Shown here in pieces: positions 33,799 through 47,400 of a DNA stretch of 60,000 nt. Every line of letters starts with the position of its first letter. Position 1 is the stretch's first letter. Below the pieces are notes generated by a model. The model was not told the DNA's origin. It saw only the letters and a list, made by a program, of their open reading frames with translations, and ran no database searches. This stretch comes from Takakia lepidozioides (Eukaryota > Streptophyta > Takakiopsida > Takakiales > Takakiaceae), in the NCBI GenBank assembly GCA_030704615.1, contig CM060731.1, positions 65,578,756 to 65,638,755 on the forward strand, in the 5' to 3' direction. Position numbers and translations under genes: made by a program.

Positions 33799-36700
33799 AT
33801 GGAGGTGGCTGTGAGGAGGGTAGTCATGGTTGGGGCAGCAATAATCTTGCTTCTGCTCCTTGCTCCAGCCTCGTCAGCTGCTAACACAGATGCCGAGACA
33901 GGTTAATGACTCCTCTTCTCTGGGATTCCTGTCTCTTGCAAAAGCTGATGGGGATGATGATATCCTTAGTTGAAAAATTATCACAAACAAACTCTGCAAC
34001 GTGTGGAGAGAGATACACCAATTTATGGAGGAGTTAGGCCATGAAAACTTGTCCCCTTGGTCCTAGTTGCACAGGTTGTGTCTGCTGGGCAGCTAGGAGC
34101 ATTTCATAATAACCAGGGAGGCAGATTTCCATACTTGGGCCTGGTGACCTTGCAGTAAACCTAACAATCAGAGGCTGCCTTCACTGAAAACAGATGTCTT
34201 AAGTATGCTTTCCTCATAGGGCTTGGTTCTTCCACAGGGATCGGCTATGCTTCCAACATGATCTGTAGTAGGGGAACAAGAAAGTGAAATACATGTCCAA
34301 TTTGACAGTGGTATGGTTTGGAGGAAAACTGTCTGCAGCCCATAGTTATCACACATAGGTGATACAATGCACATTTGCCCAGCACTAATGTCCAGTAGGA
34401 AATGGTTTGACTCTGCAGAAGTGGAAGTGGTCACAAAGATGTCAAATGGCTGTCGGTATAATAGAACCATGGCTCTCATCCTTGTGGAGTATGCATCGGC
34501 GGTAAGGGCCCCATTCCTGTTTTTTGTGCTATTGTTCCTTTCGACTAATTATGGAATCTTTTGATATGGTTTGTGTCTCCTGACAAAGTGGCAAATGTTT
34601 TGGATAGGTCTACATAGAAGATGAGCTTGCACTGCTCTCTTGGAGCTGCTCACGATGTGAAGATTTGACCAAGGTGGGCCTGTCGTGTGCAATTTGTGGT
34701 TCATTTGTGGCCATGGTATTTTGTGGTTTGAACATATTTATTGTCAAACTTCGCAAGGCTGGGTGAGAAGGCGTGGACCGGAAAATCTTGGGATGCTGTG
34801 CTATTACCCAGTCCAGTGAACTTCGCTTATGAGTTATGAGAAGGAGGGAAAGTTGGAAACTATGAAAGGGAGTATTGTGATTCTGTGTACACTGTGGGTG
34901 TATTTGTTTCTTCACTGGACCAAACGAATGAATTACAATTTGCAAAAAGGAAAATCAGATTGTCAATGGACATGATATCATGATGGTCATACTCCGCTGC
35001 TGATTGAACTGTGTTTAAGAGCTTGTAAATGGATGGGCCTACTTGCACACATCAGGAGGTCTACTTACTTTCCACGGAGGGTTCATTGATGAATCTGGAG
35101 TTGGATCTGTGTTAATACATTATGGCAGGGATTCAAGATTCATACTCTTGTTGTGGATGTTCAACATTGCCTCCAGGTGTGCAACAGCATGCTTGAACTG
35201 CTACTCTTTGCTAATCCTCTCTTGCAGCGAGTTTTGCCTTTGGCTCATGGAGGAGAGATCAACTCGTTGGGAGGGGAAATTTCGCATGAATTGTTCTTCG
35301 GGTAGGAAAGTAACGCACTATAATTTTTATGCATAGGCTTGCTGGAACTTCATCTATGTGCATCGCAATTCAAATATTCCAACCAAGATAAATGTGAATA
35401 ACGGAGCTGGAGTGAAGCAGTACTGATATTATACAACGTGTCTTTCGGAACATGGATGGGAAAGGAAGACAGACAGAAGCTTGGTGATTTAGATCAGGGG
35501 TCGGTCAATACCAAAAGATAATTACTGGTTAAATGCAGGCCTTTGTTGGAGTGGCGGAGAATTTGAATGCAATTGTGATAGCATTTCGTGGCACCCAAGA
35601 AAGCAGGTATTCCCTTGATGATGGTGAATTTAGGAACAAAAGAGTTGCAAAACTACATTCAGTTGTTGTTAGTGGTTGATATGATCAGTTTTGTCTTCCC
35701 TCTGTCACAGGTTGATAGTTGTAGAGGAGGATTTCAAGGTGTGGCAGTTAGGTGTGTGTTCACAACTAAATATATGGCACTCGTTCTGTTCCTTCCCTCC
35801 TACTCCTTCCTCCCCTTTCCCCTCCTGAATCATGATTTTTTTCACATTTTATTGTTAAGAGATGTTGTTAAACAGATGCTTGTCCAGTGGTATCCAGAAA
35901 GATCTGCATGCTTAGAAGAGAGTTGGCTAACGCGCAGATTACTGGTGGGGATATCTGGTAGTGTGCAGAATTGGGCTGAGGACTTGTACTTTAGACAGCT
36001 TGATCTCAATTATCCGGGTGTCACTGATGCTATGGAGGGCATTATTCACCTTCTCTCCTGCATGCCAGACAAGCTTTTAGGCATGATATCCAAACTACAG
36101 ATTACTTTTTAATGTGTATGACTTGACATCTAGGACTGTACAGATTGAAGGTTTTGATTAGTCACCAAACACTGAGTCTCTAAACCCGAAATCCTGTCTC
36201 TGCCCAGCCAGATTGGACTTTAGGTACTCCCTATGAACGGGAATCACCGAGCATATGGGTGGCATGGAGCTAGCAAACGTACGGCGTGGCCCCAACCGCA
36301 GTCTTGTTTTCCATGACGACTTGCAATTCATGATCTTGACTTGTGATCTATGTTGTGGCCAGGTACATCAAGGGTTCTATTCAGCATATCACAACACCAC
36401 AGTTCGTGACAGCATACTCACTGCTGTTCAAGCTATACAACAGGAAAGGGATGGGCTCCACTTCTTGGTCACAGGCCACTCAATGGGAGGGGCTATGGCT
36501 TCCTTTTGTGCACTTGATCTCGCTGTACGTTTGGTCATCTCCCTCTCATCCCAGGCTTGCAAGGGCTCAAAACTTTCTTGTCATCAGACAATCAGTCAAG
36601 CTTGCTGAATTGTGAACTAGCTCCAAAATGAGAAGCAGGTCCCTTTGCTCAACAAAATACTTTTGCAGGCACAAAGGGTTTAAGCAAGTCCTGGCTCATA

Positions 36701-38263
36701 GAGATTTGACTGGGTCCTAACCTGTTGGTCTAAGCCAAATAACTGGTATCAGTAGTGATACTGGTCGAAGGAAGGGACAATACTCTCTGTCATCTTCTAC
36801 TCCCTAAACAATAGTGCTTCCTTGCAGGCGAACTATGGTGTTCAAGACATTGAGATTATCACATTTGGGCAGCCACGAATTGGGAACTCTGTGTTTGCAG
36901 TATATTACAATGAGCTTGTCCCTCGGACTATTCGAATGACACATGCCAACGATCTGGTGCCACATCTGCCTCCCTATTACACTCTGATAGGCCCACGTTC
37001 CTACCATCATTTTGCAACTGAGGTATGTGTGTGTGGCGGTCAATCATTTCTGTATGTTCAGAGCTTATGCTAAATTTGGCAGAAGTGTGGACCTTTTTTA
37101 AAGAATGTTTTTCTAGGAACATGAATGTGTCTATTCAGTTGGAGAGTCTCAATCTTGTCATATATTGAGATGCTACTGGCTATATGCAATTTTGTTGCTG
37201 ATGTTCTTTGTTCACACTTGGTAGGTTGGTTTGGTTTTTGCTTCAGGGGCTTTGTTTGTCAATAGTGCAATCAGTCTGTCCTTGCATGAGTACAGTTATG
37301 TATTCATACATATATGTACTGCACTAGTTTGTGTGCTTCATGTATCATGTATTCGACTGACATATTCTAAATTTTGCTTGCTTGATGCACAGGGTTGACA
37401 TCCAGCTTAATATTATCTGGGTTAGACTGTTGAGAATTAGAGTATACGTGAATAGAGATTGATGCATCAAAGTTGATGCAGGTGTGGCTCTTCAAGATTG
37501 CTGTGGGTCGTCTGCAGTATGAGTTTGAGCGGGTTTGTGACAGTTCTGGGGAGGACCCTACCTGTAGCAGGTCGGCTTTCTTTCATCTCTTCCACTTGGC
37601 ATTCTATCTTCCTCTTTCTCTTTCCCTCTCAACACTCCCTTCTAGTCAGTCAAAAACCATGGGGTGTACCTCTACTGAAAGGTTGCTGAAAGAATGCAAA
37701 CAATGTTCCATTTAGAGAACAGGAGCACTATCACTGACATTGAATTCATTATGTGAACAATGGATTTTTGGAAGATTTCAGTCTGTTTCTACAGCTTCAA
37801 AAGACCATTTAATTCCTCTACTGGGGTTGGAGTGTTCCATCTGAGAAGGTTGCTTGGGCACACCTGTACAGACCATTGCGGGTTTTCCAGATGAAATTAC
37901 TATTTTGTTACTCTGCGGACTACTATCTAGCTCAAGGGCTACCTGCAGAGTAACAGACGAGGGGTGGACGGCAGGGAATTAAGGGGGAGAAGAGCAGGCA
38001 TAGTGTGCTTATTTGTGGTTCTCACATTCATTTCGAGTCTTATGAATCCTGATATTTATGTTGCCTGTTGGCTATGGGAACGGTGCAGGTCAGTCAAAGG
38101 CAACAGCATTTCGGATCATCTCAACTACCTTGGTGTCTACCTTAGGACTGAAGACAATATAATGGCCAGAGACACTGAATTTCTCAAAGGGAAATCTTTG
38201 CTTAATTCCAACCTGGATGTTCCCGGCAAGCCCAGGAAAGCCACAAATGGGAGCTTATTGTAG
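33799..38263 (+). CDS. Class 3 (fungal lipase-like) secreted triacylglycerol lipase, ten exons
   Basis: Exons: 33799-33901, 34419-34501, 34608-34673, 35129-35176, 35539-35606, 35962-36034, 36363-36524, 36828-37022, 37482-37570 and 38089-38263. They sum to 1062 nt (353 residues plus stop), and phases agree throughout. Residues 1-28 are a signal peptide (a run of Leu ending APASSA). YNRTMALILVEYASA, TWTC-like SWSCSRCEDLTK, GFKIHTLVVDVQHCLQ and AFRGTQES follow the order of land-plant class 3 lipases. The nucleophile Ser (about 187) is in GHSMGGA; the catalytic Asp (about 243) is in HANDLVPHLPPYY; the His (about 261) is in SYHHFATE. CDSSGEDPTCSR near the end supplies conserved cysteines. Family role: hydrolysis of ester bonds in acylglycerols in the secretory pathway or apoplast; substrate unknown. 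Oddity: the intron after exon 6 starts with GA (ATG|GAGGGC) instead of GT; all other borders are GT/AG. If the GA donor is not spliced, translation would stop at 36110. Confidence 0.88.
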
Positions 38264-40467
38264 CACATGCAACGTGCTTAGGTGTTCTGCATCATGGCTG
38301 CATCATGGTTGTTCGGGCCATTATCTTGCTGGTTTATGTACTACCATCCATTTGTACAGTCAGACGTACGGTCCTATCAGACCAAAGAGAGGTCCTGAAG
38401 GTCCAGGTGCGTTCTCCGTCATTGGAAATTTATTGTTGACATTTATTTACATGAAGGGTGACTGTCTGCCAACCCACACTTTGGGTAGTTGAAGAGTGAC
38501 ACCCACTTTACTATAGTGGGTTCAACCAGATGTGCATGACAACTACAATTTATCAAAGAGATCTGTTGCCGCTAGCTGACTGAGAACCATCCAACTTCCT
38601 GATTGCACAGGAGTCTCAACAAACCTGTCTTGAATATTACCCCCGATCACTTTGGAGTCCGGTGGGTTGGCCCCCATGAAAGCAGCATGGTGATTGTAGG
38701 CATCCATTGTTACGAAGGGTACCACATGTCCTGCGAACATTGGCCGCTTCGGAAGGGATGAGGATGCGAGGTCTGACATTAGAGTGATTTAGTGGTGACA
38801 AGTTGATGCGGTTGCTGGCAGAGTCCGGGGAATTGATGAAGGGATGATTATTGGTTGGTGTCTCTTCAGCAGTTGAAATTGCTAATTGTCCAGGTTGGAA
38901 TCCTCCCAACACATTAGCATCCCTATGGGTGTGCTTCATGGAGCACTCTACAACTAGCCAACCTAATGTTGGAAAGGGGATTCGGACATACTTGGTTACA
39001 GGCCATTGAAACTGACCACGATTTTGGGTCAGCAGAAGAAGATTTCAAGCAACTTCCATTGTGAGTGGCCACTGCCCATGATAGTTTCTTATTGTTTGAG
39101 TGTTGGGAGCACCAGCACCACATTGTAGTCTGATTTACATATTTGAGATCAGCGGGTACCAATGGGCTTGGTCCTTGCTCTCTTTGATCTCTGAAATTGA
39201 AAATGGCTTTGACTGGTTTGGTTCTATACCGTCTTTTTATGTGCTAGACATGACCCAAGCTGCAAACATGAGTGGATCTTGGTTGCTATGGCTCCCAATC
39301 CAAATGCTCAGAGAAAATAATTGCATAACGATTTAACATAAAGCAACTCAGATATCATCCCTGCCAAAGTATAAACTCTTGCTACCTACATGTGGAAAAC
39401 ACACATCTCAGTAATCGTGACATGCCTGTACACAAATCTATGGGTGTCCTCCATCATCTAAGCTTTCTAGTAGTGCCTCCAAATTGCATTCAGTTTGGTG
39501 CACAATACTATGCTTGAATTCTCCGCAGAACAACAAATCTTTAGCCATCATCTCCTCTCCAAGTGGCCAACAATAGAAACTTTCTGGTCCTTACAACCAC
39601 AACATCCTCCACTACTAGGGCTGTTTCAAGGAAGTCCTCAAATGTCTTACAGTAGGCAGTCTTTGTGGCTTACAAGTGCTGGAATTGTGCCTTTTGTTAT
39701 AACTTTTTCTTTGGTTCAAAAGCTTCAGGGAGCGACTCTCCTAATACATTGCAGCTGTCTCAGCGCCTGCCAGCGGTGCCCTGAGTTCTGTAATCTTGAT
39801 ATATGGCCTAACCTGTTCTGCAGTCTGAAGTCACAGTTTCTCTTGGTCCATCCTTACCCTCTATTGAAAGACAGTCTATGTCGTCATGCACCGAATCCCA
39901 ATGCGCTTGAAGCATTCTTTCAATGCTGTTTCTTTGTGAGAACCCACATGTATCCTACAACGCACATTCAACATTGAAAAGATCAGGTCACGAAATTGCA
40001 ATTGCCCATCCTCTTCTCTCACTGCACGCTTCCTACCATTGTCAATTTGGGATGGTGAAGCTGACGCTTTCATTCTAAGTTGTCTATGCTTGATTAACCA
40101 GATTGATTTCAGCAGGAGTACGTTGGTGGATGGGGGATCATGGGAGACCTTTCCCATTGCAGGAGCACTTCAAGATGCTGACGTAAATTTATATGTTCGT
40201 TTCCTTTCCCGGGAGCTGACTGCGAAATCAAAGGCCGAGCTCAAACTCAGACGACAACGATGCAAACTGCAGTGAACAGAAGAACAACCGCAGCACAGAA
40301 CGCTTTTGAATGATTATAACACCAAAATATGTGTTATGAATTTTTCTACTTTGCGAAGCTTGGAATCACTCCCTCACCCACACTGCCCTTCGAAGCTACA
40401 AACCTTGCAAGAAAGTTTTTCTGCAAGATCGTCGCTACCGCTTTTGTACATTCCATCACCCGTAAAG
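38264..40467. other. Long stretch without a recognised gene
   Basis: May include the lipase 3' UTR near its start. Frames such as 38637-38939 minus (NLSPLNHSNVRPRILIPSEA region) and 39495-39977 plus are open but show no motif or splice-supported model that I recognise. Confidence 0.4.
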
Positions 40468-40525
40468 CGTGCGGTGAGGGTGGATCGAACGCGGCCTTCA
40501 GATCTTCAATCACGTTCATGCCACA
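40468..40525 (-). pseudogene. tRNA-Phe-like 3' half (relic)
   Basis: GTGCGGTGAGGGTGGATCGA, then GATCTTCA, matches the 3' half of the tRNA-Phe genes at 32862 and 58606 (GTGCGGCGAGCGTGGATCGA), covering the acceptor 3' strand, T arm and anticodon stem. The 5' half does not continue, and the T stem is altered, so it cannot fold as a tRNA. It could be a pseudogene or a tRNA-derived SINE head. Confidence 0.6.
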
Positions 40526-42664
40526 TAAGAGTCGCAAATCCAACAAAGAATAACCCTACGTCTAACTCTTTCTTTACCCAGTCCACCTTTCTGCTTAAGG
40601 CTGCACTAAAAGACAAGGAGAGTTGGGTATCTGAAGTTCAGTCTCCGAAATACATATTCAGGACGCTTTGCGTCGAAAGAAGTACCATGTCAGATGCCAG
40701 TCGTGTGCAATCACTCATTCTCACTTCCTTACTGGCAGTTTAGGCTGTCCTATGGGTCCTTCCTAAGTACCTAGACAAATCCTAACTTAAACTCCTCAAG
40801 TAGCTTCAATGAAACTCATCTAGAGGAGGACAGTCTTGACATGAGTTAAGAAAGAGAACTTCAGAATCTTAAAAGATATTCTGCGGAAATTGAGCAATCT
40901 CAGGCTTTACAAATTCGACAATGCACTTCGATCCAGATGTTACACGTGAGCAATCGACATTCACTTTATTGGATATACACTTGGGCATCTACCAGAGTCA
41001 AGAATCACAAACATACATAGTTAAAGAATATCCTCACATATAGGTATCATCTCCCTCCGCTGTCTCAGATGTCCTAAGGCTCGGCAAGTTAAGAGGAGCA
41101 TTGCAGTTTCATTCATGTCACTATGTCAAAAGTGTTCCTTACCTCGCAGACGCCATTCACCAAGAAGCTAAAGAAAACTCCAAAAACAGCAAATCAGCAG
41201 CTGATGCAAATGGGAGAGCTCCGACATGCTCACACCCAACAATACCACCTTGCTGCTGACTGTGCCTCTTCCAATTGCAGCTCGGCCAGGCTTCATCTCC
41301 CTCCCTGGAATGTAGTCGACATCAAGTAAAATCCACGCAAAGGCAGCCCTCTGTCGGGACAGCGGGGGAAGAGGAGGAGGCAACAAGTCACATTGCGGTG
41401 GGAAGAGTGGGGGACGATCCACGTCCTATGCAACAGGAAGTACCGCTGGAGTTGCTCGTTCTTCCCCAAAGCCTTGCTCTGCAGCATCTGGTATGGCCGC
41501 GTAAACAAAACGCACAACCCACAACTGATCTCATCACATTGTGAGCTCTGCAAGATCGCCCACAAGTCATGATCCAGGGATGGTTGCACCGCGTCATTCA
41601 TGTCTGATGCCCATCGCACAACTTCTGCTGACTAGATGATGAGGATTTCCAACAAAAGGTATGTCTGCATGTGACAGAGAGTGGTCACGTAAGAAGATGC
41701 ATGCAATAGAATGCAATTGGACGAGGCAAAGGCGACCGTTAAGCTACAGGATTGGCTGCTGCTCTCATTCGGAATAGGGTTAGGGTTGGCCCTCCGATGG
41801 TTCAGAAGAGCCACTCTTCCAGTTTCTTTCTTGCAGGGGGTAGCCGTGACATCGATGAGCGAAGTGGACGTGGTAAGCGTCAAGCCGGGCTGCAGCCATG
41901 CATGGAGCATCGTAAGCATGTACCGTCGGAGGTCTGAATGCCAAGATCCAGGAAATAAGTTTGAGAGGAATTTTTTTTCACGTCAGAATCCCCTATTAGA
42001 TGGGAGTCCCTTGAGTACTATGATTCGTGCAGCTAGAGCTGAGTGGTGGACCTGGAATGAATTAGACGGAGTTGAGAAAAGGAATGTGCTTTTTTCGCTG
42101 TGGCATAAAGTTTCCTATTTGTGGAAGAGTCCTTATCTGCGTATGTAGATTCACTAGCATGACTGCCTTTTCCTTTTGTTAAAAATATATGGAGTCCCTT
42201 GAGATGGCGACTCGATAAAAGGGTCGAAGGTAACACCCTCAAGAGTCATGTTGCGATTTTAAGGAGGACCTTTCTGTTGAAAGTATAGATATAGATTGGA
42301 GGAAGAGACCTCTCTGGAGTTTTCAGCATGACAGCATTGGTGGCCGCGAACAGGACGTCATCAACAGCGTTACGAACTTGGATATCGCCTTGTTGCCGGG
42401 TGCGCCCTCTACGCTCTTGATCTTTACTTGTGATGGGGAATGGACAATGTTTATGTTTGTTGGAGACCACTTTAGGTTTGTACGTGACCCAACACTAACT
42501 AGTTCCAGGACGCTCAAGGGGATCAGGTCCAGAAGCTATAGTAAGCTACTCAAGCAGAGCGACCCTCCCAGCCAACAGCCTGGAGGAGATCAAGCAAGGA
42601 TGACTGAACGAAATGTGGTGTCGTGCAATTCATTGATCGCATGATATGCCCAGCATGTTGTCAT
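40526..42664. other. Stretch without a recognised gene
   Basis: A few open frames (41275-41544 and 41711-42148 plus; 41293-41619 minus) that match nothing I recognise. The end (about 42530-42610) shares GTAAGCTACTCAAGCA...GACCCTCCCAGCC with 27650-27700, the 3' flank of the LINE. Confidence 0.4.
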
Positions 42665-43057
42665 AGGGAGTGCAATGAACCAAATATCGGCGGCGTGTAG
42701 AGTGGGACGTGAGTGTGGGTCATAGATGTGGTTGCTCACGCAGTACATGATACCCTGCCTCCCGAGCAATAGATGTCACCGCATCGCGAACACAATGGAC
42801 AAAAGACCCACACCACCGGAAGAGACGGACAGGGGCCCAATGTCGAAGGATGAGACAAACCGAGTCGAAGAAGAAGCGCAGTAGTGAAAATAGAAGTTGA
42901 GAGGTGAAAAGGTGCGATAGTGGGTCATGTTGCCAACCATACCCCTGCTCTGGTCATGCGCATGATAGAAGTCGGGCTCGATGCAACTCAGAAGAAGCAC
43001 TTGAGAGCATGCCGAAAAAGGAATGACGGTGTACGCACTCGGAAATGGACTCGTGAA
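42665..43057 (-). pseudogene. LINE 3' fragment
   Basis: Matches 27925-28360 of the LINE (AACCAAATATCGGCGGCGTG, GTGGTTGCTCACGCAGTA, GATACCCTGCCTCCCGAGCA), with an internal deletion near 42791 and another rearranged piece. Frames are closed. It ends abruptly at 43057. Confidence 0.7.
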
Positions 43058-43480
43058 GACCCCTAGCTCACATGTTCCTGATGCGCACCAGAGTCCAAGC
43101 TCCAGACACCAAGTTCAAGAAGAGTCGTCCTCTTCACAACGGTCTTCTCCACCGCTGATTCCAGGTTCTTCTATTGGCGCCCCGCCGACCGAAGAACTCC
43201 CACAGTGTCTGTTGAGCCCTCCCCCACTGCGCCTCTCAGGTAGGGTTCGAGGTCCCACGCTAGTCATTTCTTCTCCAGTTGTGCAACCTGCATTGCCGAC
43301 CCCATCACTCTTACCCCGACAGCATGCGCCTCTCCCATCAGACCGTACCCCTTGCAGTCATCTTTTTGCGCGCATCAGAAGGCTTGCGCGACCCTAGCAC
43401 ACGTGTGCGGCTCTTCATCAGTCCAACACAAATGGTACTTCTCCATTTCAGCCCAGGGATGCCTCGGCGTGAGCCTGGTC
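43058..43480 (+). pseudogene. LINE 5' fragment, fused head-on to the LINE 3' fragment
   Basis: Matches 12065-12480 (plus strand), including the zinc-finger region, here damaged (DRTPCSHLFARIRRLARP has lost one Cys). The orientation is opposite to the adjoining 42665-43057 fragment, so the two form an artificial head-to-head LINE chimera. Confidence 0.7.
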
Positions 43481-43561
43481 ACGTGAGCGTGTAAGCGCAA
43501 CTGCGCTCACGCCACGTCACGGGGCTCACTCCACGTCATCACACGTGAAAGCCGCGTCACC

Positions 43562-44431
43562 ACGTGCCCAGAAAGAAGTGGAGTGTAGTCCCGCGGATTG
43601 GCACCCTTTACCGCGGAAATAAGCTGGACGACTTAATAAAAGTCATTGAATAAAATGGATGAATTACAGTTGGATGACAAACACATGGATGAGTGTGAAA
43701 AATGAATGTAGATGGATGAATGAGGGATGGATAAGAGTATGGATGAATGTATAATGGATGTCGAGCAATGACAAAAATTCATGACAGGAAGATGCATGAC
43801 CAAAACTTTTGACGAATGCACAACGTATATGAAATGAGTGTGGAAGGTTTGTGGGGTGGATTAAAGAGTACAGAGATGAATGTACAATGGATGTTGAACA
43901 AAGGAAAATTCATGAATGGAGCACGCATGAATACACTGTAGATGAATGCACAATGGATATGAGAAGAGTCAGGGAGGTTTGTGAGATGGATTCATACATA
44001 TTGCAATTTAAATGAAAGTTGATTCTGTGATTATTAAGGAACAACTACGGTGGAGGAAGGGGATTCAATGTTTTCCAGATAGTATGAAAATGAATATTAA
44101 AATAATACAGTTCAGTCTGACTCAGAGTCAGTACAATGTATCCCCGCTTCCTCTGCATCTAAGTCTAAGTATTTTAGAAACCCGGATCCACGCTGGATAC
44201 ACCTACGGCTGGGCCACTAAAAGTCAGGGGATAGGGACTCGGCCGCGTGAAGTGCCATTGCTTCGGCATAAACAGGAAGCAGAAAATTGGAAAGGGGGCT
44301 GTCGAAACAGACTCGCCAGAAATGACTGTATCTCCTGAAGATCCACCGCTGCCTTTCCTGAAAGACAGCCTGAAAAAGTTATTACTGTAACTTTGATGTT
44401 ATTGAGAAATTGAGTAAAGAGGGTTTAGCAC
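43562..44431 (-). repeat. 3' tail of the methyltransferase element, copy D
   Basis: Same tail as 12590-13460, with the GGATGAAT array (about 43655-43960) and the CTGACTCAGAGTCAG hairpin near 44117. It is joined to the LINE fragment through the same GC-rich junction as in the inverted repeat, so LINE 5', junction, tail and methyltransferase appear to have been copied as one unit. Confidence 0.7.
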
Positions 44432-47400
44432 TTACTCACATGAAAAGTCGTTGTCGACCTGCTTATCTTCGGATCGTCATCATTTCAAATTTGAATCCGA
44501 TCAGTCTGTGTGCCTGAAGTGGAGCCAGACAAAAGGGGGAGGAGCACTGTGTTGTAGAGGTCAGAATCACCCTCCATGCCAAAAAGGCTTCTTCCGCCTG
44601 CCTTGCATGCATGGTAAGTTGCTCCTGCACCACACAAAGGACATGAACAGTTTGGTGGGGGGATTTAAGCAGATGAAACTGTTGAAAGAAAACCAATTTG
44701 GAAGGGAAAGAACAAACCTGTGGACACAGAAAGATCGACCACCCGTGCAGAGTGGTGGCTGCATGACTCCAGCAGTATTTGCATGAACGCTGGGGACTTT
44801 TCTTTGCACCTCTCCAGGGAGTGCCATCTGGTTTCTTCAGAGTCTGACTGGACTGCATGAAGTTGTACAAAATGTCATCGACATGGGGCTCATAGGGGGG
44901 GTTGACGAAACAACCCTGGTCAGAAATCTCAAAGCTGCGGATGGAGGATGGTGTCTTGAGGTGCGAATCCTCGCAGGCAGATCGCCTCGAACATCCTCGT
45001 CTGCCAAAGATAGCAGGTTAGTGTGGTAAACACAATCTATAGTGGAAGTGTGTACATCGGCTATTCAGAACTCAGACACAAAAAATCATTTTTTATCACG
45101 AATCGGTGATGATCGGTGTCGATCATAACAGATTCTACTAGAGTGGAGCTGCAGAACATTGAAACTCATCATGAAAGCACAAGCAGAAGGGAGACGGCAT
45201 ACCAGCTGACCAGGGAAACCCCCTTTCACAAGGTAGAGGCTGTTCAAACAATTCCATGTGCGCAAAACTTCAAACCCTGAAGACTTGAGGTATGATGCCA
45301 ATGCCCGACGACTATCATTGTCACATGACTGAAAAAGCAGAAGTGTCCCTGCATCAGAGAGGAAGTTATTACAGAACCCGAACACCCAACTCCAGTAGTT
45401 GTCCTCGAATTTGTTCCAGCCTGGCGTCTTGCCCTTTGGAAGAACTTCTGGCACAGCCTGGCCATCCGGGATGTCGAATGACAATGTCGGCCGCATATGT
45501 TTTCTGCACACCGCACACGAAGGTGGGACCTGTGCTCACCTGCAACAGACATGTTTTTTATAAGAACGATGGCAAGAATGTTTTCAAAGAACGAGACTGA
45601 AATACTGCCAACGAAACTTTCAGAGAAAAAGAAAGAAACTGGAATTCTCACCAGATTGAGGAATGAGATTATATTGTCCCAGGTAGGCAAAGGCACCCCA
45701 GTGTATCCTCTCTTTCGACTCTGCATCATCGACAGCCAACCCTCATTAACAATTTTCATCTCTCCTGCCGAATCAGAACGGAAGGGTGTGGCTTGGCATC
45801 GAACACGCACTGAACAGTGCGGGTATATCTTCCAGCAGCAAAGTCCTGCCCACTCTCCATCTCCTTTTCTTTCTCCTTTCCCCTTGTCATTTTCCTTCTC
45901 TTTGGACTTGTCTTTGTCCTTTGGCTTTGCTGGTGAGATGGCTATGACATCAATAGCCTTGTCTTTTGGTTTGCGGCCCGCCTTCTTTCCCTTCTGCGGC
46001 GTTCCCTGAGCATCAGGCTCCTTGGCAGCCAATGTTGCTATGTTTCGTTGGTACTCTTCGTCAGTCAAAGGCGCCAGCATCTCAGCGTTATTGTTCAAGT
46101 ATTTCATATGCTGTTCTTGAAAGGTCGTGTGCTCCGGTGGGCAGTCAAGGTACCACCCACAGTCTCTGAAGTGAGAAGGACTCCAGTCCTTCAATATCCC
46201 TGCAGTATACATGGTTGGATCGTTTGCAGGGTCCGACCACATGTCAAGATAGTCTGGAATTCCGCTCAGGTGATTTCCTTCCATAAGCACATATTTCGTG
46301 TACCTGAAAAAGGAGATAAATCCCAACCACCAAAAGCGATCAGTGAGTAAGATGCAAGTAGAACAGAATGAAAAAACATAGAATGAAATGGCTCTGAGAA
46401 CTGCTCCAAGGACCTTTCAGGACCACACGACTGCTCCGGATGTGAATGTCGTCAACGCCATTCAAAACATTCCATTCAATGATACTGTAAATACACCCTA
46501 ATCCAGTGAATGCAAACTATCGTTTTGGAATGACACAGATATAGAAGTGAATGTCGTCAACGACATTCACTATTTGTGAATACACTCCTAATCAGCCTAA
46601 TTATTCCTCAAATGAAGCAAAATCAAAGGATGGAAATCATAAACTCGAGTAAGGAACCCTCCCGGAAAACTCAATGCACATTCATAACGAACATATCACT
46701 GAGGACCTCACAACAACACTGTATGTGAATGGCGTCAACGCCATTCACAAAAATACCAACAAGGAACCAATTACTTAGCTCCCAATCCATGTAAATTCAA
46801 ATTGTCGCTGGTGAATAATACAGACACAGAAGTGAATGTCGTCAACGACATTCACTTTGGATTTCTCATAACACAGCTTATCAAGCCTCCAGATTCCTCG
46901 CAAGAGGCAAAACAATGCAAAAACAACTGAATGTTGCATTGACATTCAGCAAAATGAAGTGAGGAACCCTCACTGTAACTCTATGGACATTACAAAAATT
47001 TACATAACTCTGAGGACCTCTCAACAACTCCGGATGTGAATGTCGTCAACGCCATTCAAGGACATTATCAATTCTAATCAGGGACACTATAATTACACAC
47101 CCTTAGATCCTAACCAGGTGAATTCATATACTCGCTTAAGAATGACTCAGACAAAGAAGTGAATGTCGTCAACGACATTCAATTGGATCTATGATTGCAA
47201 TCCTTATGAAGCCACATTTTTTCCCAAGAAAAACAGTAGAGTTTCCAGTATGACATTGCACCTGTACACAACTCGCATCATGGCCCACTCTCCTCCAACC
47301 TGACTGTCAAAGTCGTTGGACCGTAAAATGTTACCATCTTTGGAGAACTCCCGGAAAAAACAGTATCTCCAGGTGAGACCTCTCCACTTCCTTATGTATG

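Noticed and set aside
34367-34564. Separate small gene inside the lipase locus
   Set aside because: Its middle part is lipase exon 2 (34419-34501); the rest is intron read-through.
35588-36112. 174-residue ORF as an independent gene
   Set aside because: It reads through two lipase exons and introns in mixed frames; the exon model gives a better family match.
40468-40525. A third tRNA-Phe gene
   Set aside because: Only the 3' half matches and the T stem is disrupted; no D arm or 5' acceptor strand.
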